A DNA stretch of 64,000 nucleotides from assembly GCF_022919575.1 (NCBI RefSeq), contig NZ_CP095071.1, positions 4,536,001 to 4,600,000 of the forward strand, read 5' to 3'. Numbering within the stretch: position 1 is the stretch's first letter; each line of letters opens with the position of its first letter. A program made the translations under genes and the position numbers. Of the stretch, positions 28,612-38,266 are shown piece after piece. The DNA is from Gracilibacillus salinarum (GTDB lineage Bacteria > Bacillota > Bacilli > Bacillales > Amphibacillaceae). The notes under the pieces were generated by a model. The model was not told where the DNA came from. It saw only the letters and a list, made by a program, of their open reading frames with translations, and made no database searches.

Positions 28612-30639
28612 ATGATTAATGATAAACTTCCGAAAATATGGTATGGCGGTGATTATAACCCGGAACAATGGGATGAAGCCACTGCTGAAGAGGACATTAG
28701 AATGTTTAAATTGGCTGGAATTGATGTAGCTACCGTAAATGTATTTTCCTGGGCATTGATTCAACCAGATGAGACGACCTATGATTTTGCTGGATTAGAC
28801 AAAATAATAAATCGCTTATATGACAATGGTGTCTATGTTTGTCTGGCAACGAGCACCGGAGCTCATCCGGCATGGATGGCAAAGCGTTATCCGGATGTCC
28901 GCAGAGTTGATTTCGAAGGCAGAAAGCGTCAGTTTGGCGGTAGACACAATTCCTGCCCGAACAGTCCAACGTACAGAAAGTATGCTGAGCGAATTGCTGA
29001 CAAATTAGCCGAACGATATAAGGATCATCCTGCAGTATTAATATGGCATGTTTCGAATGAATATGGCGGGTATTGTTATTGCGAAAATTGCCAAAAGGAA
29101 TTTCGTGTCTGGCTAAAAGAGCGTTACGGGAATTTGGAAGCGGTTAATGAAGCTTGGAATACCCGTTTTTGGGGACATACCTTTTACGATTGGGACGAAA
29201 TTGTGGCGCCAAGCGGTTTAAGTGAAGAATGGCAAGGTGGCCAGAATACTAATTTCCAAGGCATTTCCTTAGACTATCGAAGATTCCAGTCTGATAGTTT
29301 GCTAGATGTATATAAACTGGAACGGGATGCATTGAAAAAACATACACCGTCGCTGCCAGTAACAACAAACCTGATGGGACTATACCCAGAGCTCGATTAT
29401 TTTAAATGGGGAAAAGAAATGGATGTCGTCTCGTGGGACAACTATCCATCCTTTGATACACCAGTGAGTTTGACTGCTATGACCCACGATTTAATGCGAG
29501 GTCTCAAAAGCGGACAGCCTTTTATGTTAATGGAGCAAACACCAAGCCAGCAAAATTGGCAGCCATATAATGCATTGAAGCGTCCGAATGTGATGCGACA
29601 ATGGAGCTACCAGGCCGTCGCACACGGTGCAGATACGATTTTGTTCTTCCAGTTACGCCGTTCAAGAGGTGCTACAGAAAAATTCCATGGAGCGGTTATT
29701 GAACATGTTGGTCATGAACATACCCGTGTTTTCCGTGAGTCAGCTCAGTTAGGTAAAGAATTGATTCAGCTAGAAGATCAACTGCTGGATAGTCGTGTGC
29801 CAGCTCGAGTAGGTATAGTCTTTGACTGGGAGAACCGTTGGGCGATCGACTTGTCCAGTGGTCCGTCTGTAGCATTGAATTATGTCAAAGAAGTGCATAA
29901 ATATTATGATGCCTTCTATCAGCGTAATATTCCTGTAGATATGATTAGTGTAGAAGAGGATTTAGAAAAATATGATATTGTCATTGCACCAGTTCTTTAT
30001 ATGGTCAAAGAAGGACATGCTGACCGGATCAAACAATTTACGAAAAATGGCGGTACATTTGTTACTACTTTCTTCAGTGGAATCGTAAATGAAAACGATC
30101 TCGTTACGCTTGGCGGTTACCCTGGTGAGCTTAGAGATTTAGTTGGTATCTGGGCAGAGGAAATTGATGCACTTGATCCATCTCATTTTAATGAAATAGT
30201 GATCAATGATTCATTTGGTGCTTTATCTGGTGAATACAAATGCAACATCCTGTTTGATTTGATCCATGCGGAAGGAGCAGAAGTGCTTGCTACATACGGC
30301 TCTGACTTTTATCAAGGTATGCCAGTCTTAACCAAGAATAAATATGGTGCAGGAGCTGCTTATTACATTGCGTCAAGTCCAGAACAGGCTTTTGTCCAAG
30401 ACTTTGTCGATACCATAACAGCTGAAAAAGGAATCACTGGTGTGATGACATCAGCTTCAGGAGTAGAAGTAGCGATTCGTGAGAAGGACGAACATCCACT
30501 GGTATTTGTCATGAATCATACGAATGAAGCGGCAACATTTGATACAGGGGATATGGAGTGGACAGATATCCTAACTGGTGAAAATTATCAAGGCGTTACG
30601 GAAATAAAAGCAAAAGATACACTACTTTTGAAAAAATAG
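28612..30639 (+). CDS. Glycoside hydrolase family 42 beta-galactosidase
   Basis: 675 residues from ATG 28612, which has GGAGGAGG 9 bases upstream (the in-frame ATG 28591 overlaps that site). IWYGGDYNPEQW opens the TIM barrel; the acid/base is Glu150 in HVSNEYGG and the nucleophile Glu308 in MLMEQTPS. Cys residues in YCYCENC fit the zinc cluster seen in several GH42 enzymes. Trimerisation (A5-like) domain about 395-600 and a small C-terminal beta domain complete the standard layout. No signal peptide. It removes terminal beta-galactose from imported oligosaccharides; in this setting a xyloglucan or galactan side chain is plausible. Confidence 0.93.
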   Translation: MINDKLPKIWYGGDYNPEQWDEATAEEDIRMFKLAGIDVATVNVFSWALIQPDETTYDFAGLDKIINRLYDNGVYVCLATSTGAHPAWMAKRYPDVRRVDFEGRKRQFGGRHNSCPNSPTYRKYAERIADKLAERYKDHPAVLIWHVSNEYGGYCYCENCQKEFRVWLKERYGNLEAVNEAWNTRFWGHTFYDWDEIVAPSGLSEEWQGGQNTNFQGISLDYRRFQSDSLLDVYKLERDALKKHTPSLPVTTNLMGLYPELDYFKWGKEMDVVSWDNYPSFDTPVSLTAMTHDLMRGLKSGQPFMLMEQTPSQQNWQPYNALKRPNVMRQWSYQAVAHGADTILFFQLRRSRGATEKFHGAVIEHVGHEHTRVFRESAQLGKELIQLEDQLLDSRVPARVGIVFDWENRWAIDLSSGPSVALNYVKEVHKYYDAFYQRNIPVDMISVEEDLEKYDIVIAPVLYMVKEGHADRIKQFTKNGGTFVTTFFSGIVNENDLVTLGGYPGELRDLVGIWAEEIDALDPSHFNEIVINDSFGALSGEYKCNILFDLIHAEGAEVLATYGSDFYQGMPVLTKNKYGAGAAYYIASSPEQAFVQDFVDTITAEKGITGVMTSASGVEVAIREKDEHPLVFVMNHTNEAATFDTGDMEWTDILTGENYQGVTEIKAKDTLLLKK

Positions 30640-30663
30640 AAATGTTACACGGGAGGTAATCAA

Positions 30664-32928
30664 ATGAAATTTACAGATGGTAACTGGTTAGTACGTGAAG
30701 GATATCAAATTCACTTTCCTAAAATAGTTCATGAAGTGGAAGAAGCAGATGGATCTGTGACTTTGTATGCGCCGTGTAAGTATCTGAATCATCGTGGTGA
30801 CACATTGGATGGTCCCTTACTTACCATTAAGATTTCTGCACCGATGGAAGATGTTGTTCGTGTGGAGACGTGGCATTTTAAAGGCGGCCAAGCACAATAT
30901 CCCAACTTTGATGTGGCAGATCAGGCAAACACATTAAATGTGGCAGATCAAGAAGACCATATCCAATTTGTAAGCGGTGGATTAACGTTAACGATCGCGA
31001 AGCAGAATTTTGCTCTGACATTTGAAAATAGTGACGGACGTTTAACAGATGTTGACGGTAAAGGCTTGGCTTGGATTGACGGTCCAGATCAAACAACTTA
31101 TATGCGTGGTCAATTACGTCTTGGCGTTGGGGAGCACCTGTACGGTCTCGGGGAACGCTTTACACCATTTGTGAAAAATGGGCAATCAGTCGATATCTGG
31201 AACAAAGATGGTGGAACGAGCTCCGAACAGTCGTATAAAAATATTCCTTTTTTCCTTAGCAGTAAAGGGTACGGCGTGTTTGCCAATCACCCGGAGGAAG
31301 TGAGCTATGAATTGGGTTCTGAAATGGTTTCCCGTACTCAATTCAGTGTGGAAGGTGAATACTTAGATTACTACTTTATTAATGGTCCATCACCGAAAGA
31401 GGTAGTCAGCCGCTATACAGAACTGACAGGAAAACCCGCATTACCACCAGCTTGGTCATTCGGTTTATGGCTGTCAACATCCTTTACCACCGACTATAAT
31501 GAAGAAACCGTCAATCATTTCGTAGACGGCATGGCAGAACGAGGTATTCCGTTAAGTGTCTTCCACTTCGATTGCTTCTGGATGAAAGAATTCGAATGGA
31601 GTAACTTTATCTGGGATCGCCGTAACTTCCCGGACCCAGAAGGCATGCTTCGTCGCCTTAAGGACAAAGGTTTAAAGATATGTGTTTGGATCAATCCATA
31701 TATTGCACAAAAATCTGTCCTGTTTGATGAAGGAATGGAAAAAGGCTATCTGCTTAAAAAACCGAATGGTGACGTATGGCAATGGGATTTATGGCAAGCA
31801 GGAATGGGAATTGTTGACTTCACGAACCCAGATGCATGCCGCTGGTTCCAGGATAAATTAAAAGCATTACTGGATATGGGCGTTGATTCGTTTAAAACAG
31901 ATTTCGGTGAGCGTATCCCAACCGATGTCGTTTATCATGACGGATCAAATCCTGCCAAAATGCACAATTACTATGCCTATCTATACAACGAAGTCGTCTT
32001 TGATTTGTTAAAGCAAGAAAAAGGAGAAGAAGAAGCGGTTGTATTTGCGCGTTCGGCAACAGCTGGCGGTCAGAAATTCCCGGTTCACTGGGGTGGCGAT
32101 TGTGACTCTACTTATGATGCCATGGCGGAAAGTCTACGCGGGGGCTTATCGTTAACCACTTCTGGCTTTGGTTATTGGAGTCACGATATCGGTGGATTTG
32201 AAAATACAGCAACACCGGATGTTTTCAAGCGCTGGACAGCATTTGGTCTGCTTTCCAGTCACAGTCGCTTCCACGGAAGTTCGTCCTATCGTGTTCCATG
32301 GCAATTTGATGAAGAAGCAGTCGATGTAGCTCGTCATTTTACGATGTTGAAAAATAGTCTTATGCCATATTTATATGGCCAGGCAGTGGAGAATAGTCAA
32401 TCCGGGATTCCGGTTATGCGTTCGATGCTGTTAGAATATCCGCAAGATCCATTATGCGAAACACTAGATCGACAGTATATGCTCGGTGATTCGATTTTAG
32501 TTGCACCTATTTTTAACGAAGAAGGAATTGGCTCTTTCTATTTACCAAAAGGTAATTGGACCCACTTGTTAACAGGTGAAGTCATCGAGGGAGGCACGTG
32601 GCTGAAAGAGAAGTATGATTACTTCAGCCTGCCATTGTTCGTTCGATCGAATACGATTATTCCAGTTGGGACAAGTGATTCGACACCTGTGTATGATTAT
32701 ACAGAAGAGGTTACATTCAAGATTTATCAATTAGATGATCGTCAAACAGCAGAACGTACATTAGTAAACGCAACAGGCGAAATAATCGGATCTGTATCGG
32801 CGACTCGTAGTGGAAATGAAATAAACGTAACGACAACTGGTATTGATCAAGCCTATCATGTCGAAGTAGTTGGTAGTAAAAAAGTTACAGGAAAACCTGG
32901 AGAAACAAAAATTGTAATCGAAGAATAG
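30664..32928 (+). CDS. yicI: Glycoside hydrolase family 31 alpha-xylosidase (YicI-like)
   Basis: 754 residues. The N-terminal beta domain contains LYGLGERFTPFVKNGQSVDIWNKDGGTSSEQSYKNIPFF (in two parts), which is characteristic of YicI-type alpha-xylosidases. Nucleophile Asp413 lies in FKTDFGERIP and acid/base Asp479 in WGGDCDST; these positions are close to those of E. coli YicI. It hydrolyses alpha-1,6-xylosyl residues from isoprimeverose-type ends, a key step in xyloglucan breakdown. Cytoplasmic, no signal peptide. Start ATG follows GGGAGGT. It is the last gene of the importer operon and is closed by a terminator. Confidence 0.93.
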   Translation: MKFTDGNWLVREGYQIHFPKIVHEVEEADGSVTLYAPCKYLNHRGDTLDGPLLTIKISAPMEDVVRVETWHFKGGQAQYPNFDVADQANTLNVADQEDHIQFVSGGLTLTIAKQNFALTFENSDGRLTDVDGKGLAWIDGPDQTTYMRGQLRLGVGEHLYGLGERFTPFVKNGQSVDIWNKDGGTSSEQSYKNIPFFLSSKGYGVFANHPEEVSYELGSEMVSRTQFSVEGEYLDYYFINGPSPKEVVSRYTELTGKPALPPAWSFGLWLSTSFTTDYNEETVNHFVDGMAERGIPLSVFHFDCFWMKEFEWSNFIWDRRNFPDPEGMLRRLKDKGLKICVWINPYIAQKSVLFDEGMEKGYLLKKPNGDVWQWDLWQAGMGIVDFTNPDACRWFQDKLKALLDMGVDSFKTDFGERIPTDVVYHDGSNPAKMHNYYAYLYNEVVFDLLKQEKGEEEAVVFARSATAGGQKFPVHWGGDCDSTYDAMAESLRGGLSLTTSGFGYWSHDIGGFENTATPDVFKRWTAFGLLSSHSRFHGSSSYRVPWQFDEEAVDVARHFTMLKNSLMPYLYGQAVENSQSGIPVMRSMLLEYPQDPLCETLDRQYMLGDSILVAPIFNEEGIGSFYLPKGNWTHLLTGEVIEGGTWLKEKYDYFSLPLFVRSNTIIPVGTSDSTPVYDYTEEVTFKIYQLDDRQTAERTLVNATGEIIGSVSATRSGNEINVTTTGIDQAYHVEVVGSKKVTGKPGETKIVIEE

Positions 32929-32936
32929 ACATCCCC

Positions 32937-32966
32937 GGCTGCAGCTTCAATGCTGCAGCCATTTTT
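32937..32966 (+). terminator. Terminator after the alpha-xylosidase gene
   Basis: GGCTGCAGC (32937-32945) pairs with GCTGCAGCC (32952-32960), then ATTTTT. The tag AGCAAAAAAGTACAGTC starts at 32971. Confidence 0.9.
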
Positions 32967-33020
32967 GATAAGCAAAAAAGTACAGTCATAGAAGTAATCA
33001 TGCTAAACATGATTGATGGG

Positions 33021-34046
33021 TTCTTATAATATGGATTATGTTAACAAAGACTGTATTGCAAAATGATCTTTTTGATACAGATTATCTGCTTGGCAAAGCT
33101 CCGGAAATAGGCTCTCCCTCCTGTGGGCACGGCCCATAGCCGTCAAGTTAAGGTAATGCTGTTAAAAAGAAAAATGAATATGTTGCCGTAATAAATACAA
33201 GTTTTCTATGTGCAGTGATTCTTTGTAAGTTGAGTGTAAGATATCATTTATAATAGCTATTCCTGAAGTATTGGCACAAGAAATCGGATTTTTGACCACA
33301 AGAGTCCTTTTGATATCCTTGAGTGGTCATATTTTTGATTCTTATGGACAACTTTTGCCCTTTTCCTTTTCAACTGTCCATAAGATCCATTCTTATGGAC
33401 AACTTTTGCTCTTTTTCTTTTCAACTGTCTATAAGAATGGATTATATGATAGGCCGAACATGTAAGACAGTTTAAGTGCAATTTTCTTTTTTCCTTAGCT
33501 TGACGGCTATGGGGCACGGCATCAGCTAGGGCTACTACTTGAATTGCAACTGTGCGGCCTTGTGCCGAGGAAGCTTACTTTGAAGCATTACTTACAGACG
33601 CAGGCACAAACTAAGTGGATCTTCAGCTCGTGCTGATTCCACGGGAGTCTCCGCCTATTTCCTACGCTTTAGGGAAGTGCTACAACGTATGGAACAGCAA
33701 AAAGCAGTGGTTCTAGGCATTTTTCTATAGCTATTATATATGCATACGATCAATATGCTATCTCTTACAAAAATTGTAGAGTCCACATCCTAGCGTAGGC
33801 CAACAACGTAGACTCCCGCGGGACAGGCAGGCGCTGAAGATCCACAAAGTCTGCACCTGCGTCTTCTAGTAACGCTTCGAAGTAGGCTTCCTCGGTGCAA
33901 GGTAGCAGAGTAGTGATTCGTGTAGTAGCCTAGCTTCAGCCGTGCCCCGCAGGACGCGGAGTGGTTGGACGGAGCGGTATTCTAGCACATGAAACATTTC
34001 AAAATTACCACTATGCAGCTAGCTAACATAATCCATATTAGAGGTA
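33021..34046 (-). mobile_element. Palindromic TIR element, copy R4, reverse orientation, interrupted by a cassette
   Basis: Terminal repeats at 33021-33041 and 34026-34046. The arm A half comes first, so the copy is inverted relative to the one at 971. The left part of arm A is split at GGGCACGGC by the cassette 33135-33511. Without cassette and duplicated target it would be about 640 bp. Arm B (about 33800-33970) has the long apical module. The right flank (TTAGGACCGGGCGGGTTATG, 34065-34087) recurs after the copy ending at 60593. Confidence 0.8.
33135..33511. mobile_element. 377-bp IS231-ended cassette without transposase, two 51-bp repeats
   Basis: Both ends read CATAGCCGTCAAG(T/C)TAAGG inwards, matching the ends of the IS at 58907-60479. 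Flanking direct repeats GGGCACGGC(C/A) at 33125-33134 and 33512-33521 are a 10-bp target duplication with one change. The inside matches the cassette at 53102-53680 in opposite orientation, but with two copies (about 33347-33440) of the 51-bp repeat instead of six. No transposase, so it must have been moved in trans, most simply by an IS231-type enzyme (MIC-like). Confidence 0.85.
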
Positions 34047-34164
34047 GTTGTATATCATTTATGTCAATTAGGACCGGGCGGGTTATGCTCGATTTTTCTA
34101 TCTATCTCAAATGGTGGAAATCCAATTGTGAATCCGCTATCATTAATGTCGGGAGGGGATTATT

Positions 34165-35181
34165 ATTGTAGATCACAAAATTATCATAGTAGGCTGCGGA
34201 GGCATGGCAAATATCTGGCTGGATGATGCACAAGCAAGAGCAAATGCAGAAATTGTAGCTCTTGTTGATCTAGATCGAAAAGCAGCTGAACAAAAAGTTA
34301 AAGAACGTAACTTAGAGGTGCCGGTCTATACGGACCTGTCGTTAGCAATTCAAGAGACGAAAGCGACATTAGTATTTGATGTTACCATTCCGGCAGCTCA
34401 TAAACAAGTGGTTTCGACGGCGCTTCAGTCCGGCTGTCATGTATTCGGCGAGAAGCCAATGGCAGAGTCATTAACAGATGCCGATGCGATCATACAATTG
34501 ACTGAAGCGACTGGCAAACAATACAGTGTGATGCAAAATCGTCGTTACTTAAAAGAAATTCGAACATTACAACATTTGATTGACCAGCAACAGCTTGGTG
34601 ACATTCATACATTAAATGTCGATTTTTATTTAGCACCTCACTTCGGTGGTTTTCGTGAACAGATGGATCATCCGTTGTTAGTTGATATGGCGATACATAC
34701 GTTTGATCAGGCACGATTCCTATCGCAAAGCAATGCTGTATCTGTCTATTGTCATGCCTATAATCCAACGGAATCATGGTATGAAGGCAAGGCTGCCGCT
34801 GTCTGTATTTTTGAGATGGAGAATGGAGCTGTTTTTACCTATCGAGGGTCCTGGGCTGCCGAGGGCTTACGTACATCCTGGAATGGTGATTGGCGGGTGA
34901 TTGGTACAAGAGGAACAGCTACATGGGACGGTTTTGAACAGCTGGAAATGGAAACGGTCCAAGATGCCAATGCCTCCTCTTTTTTTCGGGACGTTCAACG
35001 TCAACAAGTCAGCAATACTTGGAATGGAAGGGAGCAGCATCATGGCTGCTTAGATGAGATGTTTACCGCACTGGAATCGAATAGGAAAGCAGAAACAGAC
35101 TGTCATGATAATATACACAGTTTACGCATGGTATTTGCTGCAATTGAAAGTGCGAAGACAAATAAAAAAGTATATCTGTAA
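34165..35181 (+). CDS. Gfo/Idh/MocA-family oxidoreductase with apparent ATT start
   Basis: About 339 residues. The Rossmann fold begins IIIVGCGGMANIWL, the dinucleotide loop; EKPMAESLTDAD is the family motif with catalytic Lys, and the C-terminal domain has DMAIHTFDQARFL with the expected His. In frame, no ATG, GTG or TTG exists between the stop at 34144 and ATG 34204, and starting at 34204 would delete the nucleotide-binding loop. The strong site GGGAGGGG (34151-34158) stands before three ATT codons; ATT 34165 is the best-spaced. The product probably oxidises or reduces a sugar or inositol derivative. It is followed 18 bases later by the esterase gene. An ATT start or a damaged start codon are the alternatives. 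Confidence 0.75.
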   Translation: MVDHKIIIVGCGGMANIWLDDAQARANAEIVALVDLDRKAAEQKVKERNLEVPVYTDLSLAIQETKATLVFDVTIPAAHKQVVSTALQSGCHVFGEKPMAESLTDADAIIQLTEATGKQYSVMQNRRYLKEIRTLQHLIDQQQLGDIHTLNVDFYLAPHFGGFREQMDHPLLVDMAIHTFDQARFLSQSNAVSVYCHAYNPTESWYEGKAAAVCIFEMENGAVFTYRGSWAAEGLRTSWNGDWRVIGTRGTATWDGFEQLEMETVQDANASSFFRDVQRQQVSNTWNGREQHHGCLDEMFTALESNRKAETDCHDNIHSLRMVFAAIESAKTNKKVYL

Positions 35182-35199
35182 ATGGGGGAAGCCAAAAAG

Positions 35200-35856
35200 A
35201 TGAAACTGAAAAAAGATCAAAAATTGCTATTTATCGGAGATTCCGTAACGGATTGTGACCGGGCAAAGCCTCATGGTGAGGGACTTTTTCAAGCATTAGG
35301 TTCTGGCTATGTATCACTGGTAGATTCTTTCTTGCAATCAACGTATCCGGAGTTAGGTATTCGTACGGTTAATAAAGGACTGTCAGGTAACACGGTAAGA
35401 GATTTAAAAGCACGCTGGCAAGAGGATGTACTTGATCAAAATCCAGATTGGTTATCGGTCATGATTGGAATAAACGATGTATGGCGCCAGTTCGACTCAC
35501 CATTTATCAAGTACCAGCACGTTTATATTGATGAATACCGTGAAACATTAGATGAATTAATCTCGACAACAAAGCAGTCTACAGGACAGATTGTATTGAT
35601 GACACCTTACTACATTGAACCAAATGCTACTGATGAGATGCGAGCAACCATGGATCGGTATGGAGAAGTGGTGAAGCAGACAGCGGAAAAGCACCAGACA
35701 TATTTTATCGATACCCAAGCAGCGTTCAATCATGTATTGGAACATTTATATCCGGCTACGCTCGCATGGGACCGCGTCCATCCAAATGCTAATGGACATA
35801 CGGTGCTAGCGAAGGCTTTTCTTAATGCGATCGAATTTGATTGGAACAAAAAGTAA
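35200..35856 (+). CDS. SGNH-family acetylxylan esterase (Axe2-like)
   Basis: 218 residues from ATG 35200, with GGGGGAAG 10 bases upstream (ATG 35182 overlaps that site). Block I is FIGDSVTDC with nucleophile Ser15, block III GIND and block V DRVHPN with the Asp/His pair. The stretches VNKGLSGNTVRDLKARW, MIGINDVWRQ and DTQAAFN closely resemble Geobacillus Axe2, a serine acetylxylan esterase acting on imported acetylated xylo-oligosaccharides. No signal peptide, so it is intracellular. Follows the dehydrogenase gene closely and probably shares its mRNA. Confidence 0.87.
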   Translation: MKLKKDQKLLFIGDSVTDCDRAKPHGEGLFQALGSGYVSLVDSFLQSTYPELGIRTVNKGLSGNTVRDLKARWQEDVLDQNPDWLSVMIGINDVWRQFDSPFIKYQHVYIDEYRETLDELISTTKQSTGQIVLMTPYYIEPNATDEMRATMDRYGEVVKQTAEKHQTYFIDTQAAFNHVLEHLYPATLAWDRVHPNANGHTVLAKAFLNAIEFDWNKK

Positions 35857-35888
35857 CGAAGTAGACGAGGATCTATTCATAGTGCATG

Positions 35889-36734
35889 TTAATACCGATG
35901 ATGAATCCACTCCATCGCATTTTTTACCGCGACTTCCTGGGTGTGCACAATAAACGGGTGATGGATTCCTTCGTGAAAACGAACAAATTGCTTATCTTTT
36001 ATCGTAATAGAATTAAAAAAATGCTGAATAACATTGGGATGGACAATCGGATCATGCTGATCATAAATACATAATACCGGAAAACGGATCAACCCAGCAT
36101 CACTGATCGCGTGCAGGCCATTGTGTACCAGCTCGGATAGCCATCTCGGTGTATATTCGGTATTCATCAGCGGGTCGATTCGCAAACTTTTTTCTTTTGG
36201 CAGATAAGGCTTTAGTTTTTTACTTTTTTCAATAATTCTTTGCCACTTCATCGGATTCAATGCCAATGATGGCGTAACACTTGCGAATATTTTCAAAATT
36301 TTTCTGCCGATAAAGGGAATCGGTACTCGTAATGCCAGGGCAGGAGAGGATAAAATGACACCATTAGTTTGATAACCATATAACTGGCTGTAACGAATGA
36401 CAATTAGACCGCCAAGGCTGTGCCCGAACAAAAACACAGGACGTGCTTCAAACTGAGAAGTGATCAATTCTACTACGGCATGCAAATCCTCAACATAGTC
36501 ATGAAATGTATTGATGTGCCCCCTCGCTCCTTCTGATTGACCGAAACCTCGCAAATCAGGAGCGACCACAGCGATATCCTGAGCAAGACATTGTTCAAAT
36601 ATCGCCTGGTATTTTCCAGAGTGCTCTCCTGCTCCATGAACTAATATAAGTACTGCATTTACTCGTTCAGGAACCCATTTCTGATAAAATAATTGTATAC
36701 CGTCATTTGTTTCGATAAAATGATTCGAATACAT
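35889..36734 (-). CDS. Alpha/beta hydrolase, monoacylglycerol lipase/lysophospholipase type
   Basis: About 281 residues. Ser in GHSLGG, a helical cap region with PSLALNPMKWQ, Asp in CIYDQHDPIV and His in HEGIHHPF form the expected triad of the Hydrolase_4 family. GTG 36746 is also in frame but lies only a base or two from AAGGAA, so ATG 36734 is preferred; this start is uncertain. It follows the antiporter gene on the same strand with 5 to 17 bases between and probably shares its transcript. Natural substrate is unknown. Confidence 0.85.
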   Translation of the reverse strand: MYSNHFIETNDGIQLFYQKWVPERVNAVLILVHGAGEHSGKYQAIFEQCLAQDIAVVAPDLRGFGQSEGARGHINTFHDYVEDLHAVVELITSQFEARPVFLFGHSLGGLIVIRYSQLYGYQTNGVILSSPALALRVPIPFIGRKILKIFASVTPSLALNPMKWQRIIEKSKKLKPYLPKEKSLRIDPLMNTEYTPRWLSELVHNGLHAISDAGLIRFPVLCIYDQHDPIVHPNVIQHFFNSITIKDKQFVRFHEGIHHPFIVHTQEVAVKNAMEWIHHRY

Positions 36735-36751
36735 GCTAATCGCCACTTTCC

Positions 36752-38143
36752 TTATAAGATAAATGTCATGATACTGTATAAAATAGTTGAGATGCCAAGA
36801 GCAATCAGTGCTGGAAGTAACTTATAGCGAGCATATTCCATTGCATTAATATTCAGCAAGCCAGCTATTGTATTATTGTTGTCACTTAATGGTGAAGCAA
36901 TCGAACCAAATGATCCACTGGCAAACACAGCTCCTATCACCAATGGTAAAGAAGCATCAGCAGCTTGTGCAAGTGATATGCCAAGTGGCATCAGGATCCC
37001 CCATGTTCCCCAAGACGACCCGATAAAATACGAAACAAACGAACCGATTAGAAACATCACTGGTGGAATCAGCATTTGCGGTACCCAGTCGATGTTGTTA
37101 GTGACGAATGTCGAAAAGCCTAATTCCTCCGTGACAGAAGATAATGCCCAGACGACAGATAATAGTAAAATTACCGACATTAAGTTATTGCCAGCCTCAA
37201 TAAATTCGTGGATGATTTTTTTTAGTTTCTGTTTTTGCGCGATCAGCATACAGATGGTAATCAGTAAGGTGAAGAAAAGGGCAACGACCATCGCCTGCAG
37301 GACATCTGCTTCAATAAATGCCTGGAAGGATGAATAGCCTTTTTTCACGCCATCCAGCCATGTTAATATTAGGGTAAGAACAATGACTAAGGAAACCGGA
37401 ATAATCAGGTTCCATGGCTTACTCGGCAGCGCTTCGTCTTCTGCATGACTGGTCTCTTTAATCTGTTCCGGGTTGCGCGCTTCGCTGTCCACTTTCTTCG
37501 GGTGGCGGAACCAGACGAACAGAGTACCAATAATGATCATCGATATCGCGAAGAAATTAAAAGGGATACTCTGAATGTATAAAGAATAGGCGTCTGCTTC
37601 AATCCCCTGATTTTGCAATCCCATTTCAATAACGGATACCATATACCCGACAAAAGCGGTAGCGATCGGTATTAACACGATAACGGGTTGTGTGCTTGTT
37701 TCAATCATAAACGCTAGTTCTTTTCGCGTCATGTTAATTTTTTGTAATAAAGCTTTCATAATCGGTGCCACGGTTACGATACGGAAACTAGGTGCACTAA
37801 ATGTGCCAAGTGTGGAAGCCCAGGTTAACAGCAGCGCCTGTTTTCTGGAATGAATTTTGGCGGAGGCTACGGACACAAACCCTTTAATTCCGCCTGATGC
37901 TTTCATAATCCCGACAAGTCCGGAGAACATATATAAAAAGATAATAATCTTCAAATTATTGATATCGGTCAGACTTTCGACAATGTATTGTGCAGCTTGT
38001 TCCATCCCGCCGACTAAGGATGGATTGATAATATAACAACCAACAATTAAACCTAGCGTTAAACCTGGAAATACCTGCTTGGTTTTAATAGCCGTGATAA
38101 TAACAATACAAAATGGAATAAGGGCGATCCAGCTACCTTCCAA
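36752..38143 (-). CDS. nhaC: NhaC-family Na+/H+ antiporter
   Basis: 463 residues with about twelve hydrophobic helices. ASTLGTFSAPSFRIVTVAPIM, STQPVIVLIPIATAF and GSSWGTWGILMPLGISLAQ are typical of the Na_H_antiporter (NhaC/MleN) family, which exchanges cytoplasmic Na+ (sometimes coupled to malate/lactate) for protons. The start is TTG 38143 with AAGGA on the minus strand about 10 bases upstream. Fits a salt-tolerant lifestyle, but that is inference. Confidence 0.88.
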   Translation of the reverse strand: MEGSWIALIPFCIVIITAIKTKQVFPGLTLGLIVGCYIINPSLVGGMEQAAQYIVESLTDINNLKIIIFLYMFSGLVGIMKASGGIKGFVSVASAKIHSRKQALLLTWASTLGTFSAPSFRIVTVAPIMKALLQKINMTRKELAFMIETSTQPVIVLIPIATAFVGYMVSVIEMGLQNQGIEADAYSLYIQSIPFNFFAISMIIIGTLFVWFRHPKKVDSEARNPEQIKETSHAEDEALPSKPWNLIIPVSLVIVLTLILTWLDGVKKGYSSFQAFIEADVLQAMVVALFFTLLITICMLIAQKQKLKKIIHEFIEAGNNLMSVILLLSVVWALSSVTEELGFSTFVTNNIDWVPQMLIPPVMFLIGSFVSYFIGSSWGTWGILMPLGISLAQAADASLPLVIGAVFASGSFGSIASPLSDNNNTIAGLLNINAMEYARYKLLPALIALGISTILYSIMTFIL

Positions 38144-38266
38144 TTAAATCATTCCTTTATGACAGTCTTTTTCTTTAGCATGGATGATTTGGCAGGAAAC
38201 TATGCGATCGTTATTACCATTTATGAAGGAAAAAAGATATAATAAAGGGGAATTGGAGGATGAACA

